Source: an uncultured Bacteroidales bacterium
GTDB taxonomy: Bacteria; Bacteroidota; Bacteroidia; Bacteroidales; Paludibacteraceae
Length of the DNA stretch: 64,000 bases
Direction of reading: 5' to 3'
Assembly: GCA_900317745.1 (NCBI GenBank)
Contig: ONHW01000002.1
Span: 124,001-188,000, forward strand
Shown here: one piece after another, positions 59,662 to 64,000 of the stretch
How the letters are laid out: the number at the start of each line of letters is the position of its first letter
Numbering within the stretch: position 1 is the stretch's first letter
Notes under the pieces: generated by a model
The model's input: the letters and a program-made list of their open reading frames with translations, nothing else
The model's database searches: none
Told to the model about the DNA's origin: nothing
Position numbers and translations under genes: made by a program

Positions 59662-60771
59662 TTATAGCGAGCACAGGTATTCTGTTGCTTCCCGGAGTTG
59701 TTCTGTAGTGACTTTCTGCCCGACAACGGGCTTGCCTACATCCTTAAGCAAGGAGCAAACGATTGTGCCTTGCTCTTTGTTCTTCTTGTCATGCAGCATG
59801 AGTTGCACCAGGTTATCAAAGTCGCTGCAAGTGATGGGCGCAGCACCGTAGTTCTCCAGCATAAACCGGCTGAGTGTACGTACCACCTCTGCCGGCAAAC
59901 CGCAGATCAGGTGCGACAGGTAGGTCTCTGCCACCATGCCGTACATCACGCAATAGCCGTGTGGCTTAGCCGATTTCTGATTTCTGATTTCTGCTTTCGA
60001 CTTTTGACTTTCGACTTCCGACTTACGTAGTAGCAACGCTTCGATGGCGTGACCTATGGTGTGACCGTAGTTCAGTATCTGGCGCAGACCCTTATCGTGA
60101 GGGTCTTGTTCTACTATCGATTGCTTGAAGGCTACCGACTGCCTGATCAGCTCGCCGAAAGCAGGTGTGGCTGTCTGGCGCAGGTCGTACTCTAACAGTT
60201 CGTCCAGCTGCTTGCGCCCTTGCAGTATGGCGTGCTTGATCATCTCGGCATAGCCGGACAACAGTTGTTCGGCAGGCAGTGTAGCCAACAGTTCGGGGCG
60301 GATAATCGTTTCTACCGGTTCGGCGAACACGCCTATAGCGTTCTTCAATGACGCTATACCGCTCGCCGCTGATTGCGGCGTGTAATCAATGCCTGTCTTG
60401 CCGCCCGTGCCGGCATCTACCATCGCCAGCAGGGTAGTGGGGATATTCATATAATGTATCCCGCGCATGTAGGTGGAGGCTGCAAAACCTCCCATGTCGC
60501 ATATCACTCCGCCGCCTATATTGATGAGCAAACTGTTGCGCGTAGCGCCCTGCTCGAACAGAAAATCCCAGATACGTTGCACAGAACTGAGGTTCTTGTA
60601 CTCCTCACCGGCAGGCAGGATCAATGTCGGCGTATCAGCCAAACTTGGCTGGTACATGCTAAAAACAACGGGCAGGCAGCACTTGGCTACCTGCTCGTCG
60701 GTCAGCACGAACACTCCGTCATATCGGTGCATAAGCATCGTAAGATTGTCGAGTGTATTGTGTGCAGTCAT
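59662..60771 (-). CDS. aroB: 3-dehydroquinate synthase with repeat-derived inserts
   Basis: A 369-residue second enzyme of the shikimate pathway (DAHP to 3-dehydroquinate, NAD- and metal-dependent). Family phrases are LILPAGEEYKNLSSVQRIWD, INIGGGVICDMGGFAASTYMRG, PTTLLAMVDAGTGGKTGID, SGYAEMIKHAIL and LNYGHTIGHAIEA; the metal-binding residues lie in the last two and in KPHGYCVMYGM. Between HAIEALLL and KPHGYC there is an extra stretch (RKSEVESQKSKAEIRNQKSA) encoded by the GTCGAAA and AAATCAG repeat families. A second repeat, the CAGCCAA palindrome, is read as YQPSLADTP near residue 40. Both lie in surface-loop positions, and the catalytic motifs are intact, so the enzyme should work. Confidence 0.94.
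   Translation of the reverse strand: MTAHNTLDNLTMLMHRYDGVFVLTDEQVAKCCLPVVFSMYQPSLADTPTLILPAGEEYKNLSSVQRIWDFLFEQGATRNSLLINIGGGVICDMGGFAASTYMRGIHYMNIPTTLLAMVDAGTGGKTGIDYTPQSAASGIASLKNAIGVFAEPVETIIRPELLATLPAEQLLSGYAEMIKHAILQGRKQLDELLEYDLRQTATPAFGELIRQSVAFKQSIVEQDPHDKGLRQILNYGHTIGHAIEALLLRKSEVESQKSKAEIRNQKSAKPHGYCVMYGMVAETYLSHLICGLPAEVVRTLSRFMLENYGAAPITCSDFDNLVQLMLHDKKNKEQGTIVCSLLKDVGKPVVGQKVTTEQLREATEYLCSL
59970..60024. repeat. Repeat insert inside aroB
   Basis: Tandem gatttct and ctttcga/cttttga heptamers, read in frame on the minus strand as about 18 residues between two conserved AroB motifs. Confidence 0.85.
60634..60652. repeat. CAGCCAA/TTGGCTG palindrome inside aroB
   Basis: ATCAGCCAAACTTGGCTGGT, 18 of 20 positions palindromic, read in frame as part of YQPSLADTP. 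The same sequence stands in the spacer downstream of the gene. Confidence 0.85.
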
Positions 60772-60779
60772 AATTTAGC

Positions 60780-60848
60780 TTTTGTCTTTCGACTTTTGAC
60801 TTTTGTCTTTCGACTTTTGACTATTGTCTTTCGACTTTCTACTATTGT
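60780..60848. repeat. Heptamer array between tig and aroB
   Basis: About ten imperfect units of ctttcga/cttttga/ctattgt fill the whole spacer between trigger factor and aroB. Confidence 0.9.
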
Positions 60849-60853
60849 CTCAT

Positions 60854-62197
60854 TTACCCATTCTCGCGCATCATTTTTCCGAAATCCTCATAGGAGATAG
60901 CTTTCTCCTCAATCTTGGCAACGGTGCGCAGATGGTCGTAGATCTTGTTCTCTGCCACGCGCTCTACGATACCGCGGAATTGGTTCTCGTCCTTCAGAAT
61001 ATTCTCGGCAAACGAGTTGAGGTACTGCTCCTCTACATGCATCATGCCGTATTGCATAAACTGCATGCGTGCCACCTCGCGTGCGTAGGCGTTGACATCC
61101 TCTTTCTCCACCTTGATGCCGTACTCCTTCATCAGTTGGTCCTTGGCAAGTTGCCAGCGCAACTGCTTGATCATCTCAGGGAAGTCGCGATCCAGATCCT
61201 CGGGTTTCATGTCTTTGTTTGTAGCAGCTACCCAGCGTTTGAGGAAAGCTTCCGGCAGTGCAAACTCACCGGCTTTCTTCAGGATAGCTGCCTTGGCGTC
61301 GAGTCCGAACTTGTACTTGGCGTCCTCAGCCATGTTGCCCTCAATCTCTGCTTTCACGCGTGCGCGGAACTCCTTCTCGTCCTTCGGCGCGTCGGCGGCA
61401 TATACCTTGGCAAATAGTTCGCCGTCGATGGCGGCAGCCTTGTGGCGCGTGATGGAGGTGAGGGTGAGGGTGAAGTCGCTGTTCAGGTCCTTGATTTCGT
61501 CTTTCTTCAGGTCAAGCAGCGAGGCAACCTCTGTCTCGTTCTGGAAAGCCTTCATCGGATTGAAGGTGATCACGTCGTTAACCTTGGCACCCTTGAAGAG
61601 CTTGGCTTGCTTCTTGTCAGCCATGTACTGCGGGTTGAGGATAGCGTTCTCCTTTACAATACCGCCTTCCTTCTGCTCGGTCAGCGTGCCGCGCAGAACG
61701 TCACCGTCCTGTACCTCATCGGCATCTACATACTCACCGAAGCGCTCGGCGTACGAGTTAACCTGGTTATCCACCATCTTGTCGTCAACGGTGATAGTGT
61801 ATGCTGTCAGTTTGTTCTTGCCGGTCAGTTTGGCATCGAACTCCTCCGGTACAGCGATGTCGAAGGCGAAGGTGAACTCGGTATCGTTGTCCAGATCCAT
61901 CGATGGCGTGAGCTCATCGTTGGGCAGCGGGTCACCGAGGATGTGGAACTTCTGCTCCTCAATGTACTTGTTGAGTTCTTCGGCAATCTTGTTGTTCAGC
62001 ACGTCAGCCAGGACGCTCTTGCCGTACATCTTTTTGATCAGTCCTGCGGGCACCATACCTTTGCGGAAGCCCGGTATGTCAGCCTTCTGACGGATCTGAC
62101 GGATCTGCTTGGTTACTGCCTCCTCGTAATCGGCGGGCGTGAGTGTCAGCGTGATTACCGAGGTGAGGTCTTTGAATTCTGAATGATTGATTTGCAT
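60854..62197 (-). CDS. tig: Trigger factor (ribosome-associated chaperone)
   Basis: A 447-residue nascent-chain chaperone. The N-terminal ribosome-binding domain contains the signature GFRKGMVP (about 44). The middle domain corresponds to the FKBP-like prolyl isomerase but is divergent, as in other Bacteroidetes: the usual isomerase motif is not evident. The helical C-terminal cradle runs from about residue 260 (DEKEFRARVKAEIEGNM) to the end (YEDFGKMMRENG). It protects newly made proteins at the ribosome exit. Its own promoter has a 94-nt leader, and aroB follows after an 82-nt heptamer array. Confidence 0.94.
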   Translation of the reverse strand: MQINHSEFKDLTSVITLTLTPADYEEAVTKQIRQIRQKADIPGFRKGMVPAGLIKKMYGKSVLADVLNNKIAEELNKYIEEQKFHILGDPLPNDELTPSMDLDNDTEFTFAFDIAVPEEFDAKLTGKNKLTAYTITVDDKMVDNQVNSYAERFGEYVDADEVQDGDVLRGTLTEQKEGGIVKENAILNPQYMADKKQAKLFKGAKVNDVITFNPMKAFQNETEVASLLDLKKDEIKDLNSDFTLTLTSITRHKAAAIDGELFAKVYAADAPKDEKEFRARVKAEIEGNMAEDAKYKFGLDAKAAILKKAGEFALPEAFLKRWVAATNKDMKPEDLDRDFPEMIKQLRWQLAKDQLMKEYGIKVEKEDVNAYAREVARMQFMQYGMMHVEEQYLNSFAENILKDENQFRGIVERVAENKIYDHLRTVAKIEEKAISYEDFGKMMRENG

Positions 62198-62291
62198 AAC
62201 TATTGTATTGTTTTATATTTGTCGCAGTTAATACCTGTTGGCGTGTTGCTTTCGCGATAGGGCGTGTCACCTACGACGCACAAAAAGCCTA

Positions 62292-62299
62292 CAAAGATA
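62292..62299 (-). promoter_or_regulatory. Promoter of tig
   Basis: Minus-strand TATCTTTG with TTTG exactly 20 nt upstream. The transcript starts with taggctttttgtgcg, as for ruvA. Confidence 0.8.
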
Positions 62300-62538
62300 G
62301 TAAAAGTTTTTGATAAATGCAAATTTTTTGCCCTTAATTATGCTAAATGTACAATGCGGTTGTGATTTTTGATAACAACTACTTGCATTATTCCGTATAT
62401 GTATCAGGCGTATGCGCCGGCGTGTACGCAAGTATTCGAAAGGTTTCGAAAGACCGGCGTGTGCAATGTTTGTATTTCAAAGTGTAAGAAATTTGTGTGT
62501 TTTTATGTCTAAAAGTTGTAATTTTGCTTAATTTTATG

Positions 62539-62546
62539 TAATTTTG
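62539..62546 (+). promoter_or_regulatory. Promoter of the outer-membrane barrel gene
   Basis: TAATTTTG with TTG at 62516-62518 (20-nt gap). A second TAATTTTG at 62519-62526 lacks a well-placed upstream box and is less likely. Confidence 0.65.
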
Positions 62547-62653
62547 CAGGCGATTTTGCCCTTTGTGAAAATGGAGGACCTAAGCGATATACTATAGATT
62601 TGGGCAAAATTTGTTAAAAACCGAAAACAGATATTATGCAGTAAAACCTTTTG

Positions 62654-63574
62654 ATGTTTCGAATGAATGTTTCGCAGACAAATAGAATGTTGCTGGTAGG
62701 CATATCTTTGCTTGTCGCCTTGTGTGCGTATCCGGCTCGCCGGCACTCGTCGCGTTATTCGTCGCGTAGTGCAATGCATCATTATATTCGTGTCTCGGCT
62801 GATTTTTCATACGCGCGTGAGTTTGCCAACGGTGGCATTGCTATAGATGCAGCCGATGCAATGACGTATAATGCAGCCCGGAGTATTGTGGGCAGCGGCA
62901 TGACGGAGAAAGGACTATCCGGTAACGGCTTTGCTCCCGGGATAGGTGTCGGATATCGGCTGGTGTACAATCATTTCCTGTTCGATGTAGACTTGGGTGC
63001 CGAGTACCGACAGGCTTGGTTGCGACTTACTGCTTTGACTCAAGTGCACGAACCGGCGAAAGATGAACAGGGCTATGATTATGCGGGACATCATACTTGG
63101 ACGGAACGCCGGTGCATGATAAAACATGCAGGTATTAGTTTGCCGGTTATGCTCGGCGGTGAATGGGATAAGTTCTATTTCTTGGCAGGCATAAAGCTGA
63201 ATGCGGATATTTGGGGTCGAAGCAGTGAGTGGGGCAATTATTCGCTGGAGGCGGATTATGACCGCTATATGAACTCGTTTGTTGACATGCCTAACCACGG
63301 CTATGTGAGCAACGAACCTTACGCCGACGAACCTGTCGTACTGCCGTCTGCGGTACAGTTGAGAGCATGTGCGGAGATAGGCTACTGTGTCTATGGCGCG
63401 GATAATGGTCGCTACCGCAAGCAGAGATCGACCAAGGTGTATGTAAGTGCGTTTGGTGAGTACAGCGTGTTGGGTACAGCGGATACGTATATGCCGTTGC
63501 TGATAGGTGCTCGCGTTACCGCGCTCATACCCCTTCCTCAGAAGACGAAATGTACTACTTGTGTTAAGGACTAA
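62654..63574 (+). CDS. Predicted outer-membrane beta-barrel protein
   Basis: A 306-residue protein. It starts MFRMNVSQTNRMLLVGISLLVALCAYPA, a signal-peptide-like segment; Met-4 (62663) is an equally possible start. It then has a basic linker (RRHSSRYSSRSA) and alternating hydrophobic strands typical of small barrels (FAPGIGVGYRLVYNHFLFDVD; ISLPVMLGGEWDKFYFLAG). I do not recognise a specific family. It ends KCTTCVKD, a Cys pair after the last strand rather than an aromatic terminus, which is unusual. Its stop codon overlaps the start of the next gene (TAATG), so the two are translationally coupled. Confidence 0.75.
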   Translation: MFRMNVSQTNRMLLVGISLLVALCAYPARRHSSRYSSRSAMHHYIRVSADFSYAREFANGGIAIDAADAMTYNAARSIVGSGMTEKGLSGNGFAPGIGVGYRLVYNHFLFDVDLGAEYRQAWLRLTALTQVHEPAKDEQGYDYAGHHTWTERRCMIKHAGISLPVMLGGEWDKFYFLAGIKLNADIWGRSSEWGNYSLEADYDRYMNSFVDMPNHGYVSNEPYADEPVVLPSAVQLRACAEIGYCVYGADNGRYRKQRSTKVYVSAFGEYSVLGTADTYMPLLIGARVTALIPLPQKTKCTTCVKD

Positions 63575-64000
63575 TGAAACAACGATTATACATACTCATG
63601 CTGTTAGCAGTCAGCTGTTGGCTGTCAGTTATGCGTGCATACGGCGCCGCCATTACGATGGCTGATCTGCCGTACTTGTGCGATTTTGAGAACGAAGCAG
63701 AGAATCAGAACTGGGTGCTTAACCCCTCGGTGAACACCATCACGACGGATAACCGTTGGGTTATTGGCAGTGCTGTCGCTTATACCGGCGACAATTCGAT
63801 GTATGTGTCGCAAGACGGAGGTCTAAGCAACACCTATGCTTCAACGAACAACGTGCTTCTCGCTTATCGTGACATCACACTTGAGGCTGGCGACTATGAT
63901 ATAGCTTACGATTGGATGGGCTTGGGTAACAAGACCAAAGGTTACCTGAAAATCGTGTATGCCAATCGTCCGAATAGCGGATTGAAGTGTCTGGGTAACA
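63574..64000 (+). CDS. Secreted protein with choice-of-anchor-J-like domain (partial, 3' end outside window)
   Basis: The ATG overlaps the preceding stop (TAATG), and 142 codons are visible. The signal peptide is MKQRLYILMLLAVSCWLSVMRAYGA. Then LPYLCDFENEAENQNWVLNP and NRWVIGSAVAYTGDNSMYVS, followed by LLAYRDITLEAGDYDIAYDW, match the start of the choice-of-anchor J / cleaved-adhesin type of beta-sandwich that is frequent in secreted Bacteroidetes proteins. The rest is cut off by the window end, so any sorting domain is unseen. It is probably anchored through or exported beside the barrel protein encoded just upstream (inference). Confidence 0.8.
   Translation, partial: MKQRLYILMLLAVSCWLSVMRAYGAAITMADLPYLCDFENEAENQNWVLNPSVNTITTDNRWVIGSAVAYTGDNSMYVSQDGGLSNTYASTNNVLLAYRDITLEAGDYDIAYDWMGLGNKTKGYLKIVYANRPNSGLKCLGN

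Larger units (their letters stand above)
62198..62653. other. 456-bp spacer between divergent genes
   Basis: No gene is seen. It contains the tig leader and promoter (62292-62299) and a plus-strand promoter (62539-62546). The stretch between is AT-rich with a GC-richer patch (62400-62470) holding the doubled word ggcgtgt(a/g) and aaggtttcgaaag. Confidence 0.7.

Overview
The window is chromosomal DNA from a member of the Bacteroidetes, most probably a Bacteroidales. Genes begin behind promoters of the Bacteroidetes sigma-A type: I find thirteen clear TAnnTTTG -7 boxes, nearly all with TTG or TTTG 19-20 bases upstream. Further signs are a full-length SprA (type IX secretion outer-membrane translocon), a SusC/SusD pair, lipoprotein peptidases, an M6 protease and a giant adhesin-like protein rich in Listeria-Bacteroides (InlB B-type) repeats. 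Family or genus cannot be fixed from this sequence. No insertion sequence, phage gene, integrase, rRNA or CRISPR array was seen.

Layout. 1-3468 (minus): a partial TPR sensor-like lipoprotein, a Dabb-domain protein and an M13 peptidase. 3734-8087: RlmI-type rRNA methyltransferase, sirtuin and PNPase. 8315-11582: an OmpA-family/beta-propeller protein and a co-transcribed unknown. 11804-12669: tRNA-Phe and a small heat-shock protein. 12843-19987 (minus): alkaline phosphatase followed by a galactan-utilisation segment (susC, susD, GH53 galactanase); a degenerate second copy of the phosphatase 3' end lies on its far side. 20115-24171: polA and hflX, both carrying in-frame repeat-derived inserts. 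24190-25596: a short universal stress protein and a GxxExxY nuclease-family gene between 124-bp direct repeats. 25597-28289 (minus): EngB, MltG and a hemerythrin/LuxR regulator. 28483-34027: an operon of porin, imelysin, di-haem oxidoreductase and ResB/CcsA cytochrome c assembly protein. 33975-42872 (minus): NadR-like kinase, SprA, RuvA. 43689-58602: M6 protease, a 3638-residue endonuclease-I/InlB-repeat protein and a small membrane protein. 58838-62197: an orphan succinate dehydrogenase/fumarate reductase iron-sulfur subunit, aroB and trigger factor. 62654-64000: an outer-membrane barrel protein and the start of an anchor-J-like surface protein.

How the genes work together. Two themes stand out. 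The first is the cell surface: SprA would export surface proteins, and the M6 protease, the giant protein and the last partial gene look like possible cargo. SusCD plus GH53 would take up beta-1,4-galactan, and the porin/imelysin/di-haem/CcsA set looks like an iron- or haem-linked periplasmic system, probably controlled by the divergent hemerythrin-LuxR regulator through a perfect palindrome overlapping its -33 box. The second theme is repeats. Spacers are filled with short reiterated words (7-16 bp), recurrent 20-bp palindromes and larger hairpin elements, and several of these have entered coding sequences in frame: polA three times, plus hflX, aroB, ccsA and the porin. The most unusual loci are the GxxExxY gene between direct repeats, the protein-coding palindromic elements in polA/hflX, a PolA whose proofreading domain is missing, and the direct repeat bracketing the galactan segment.
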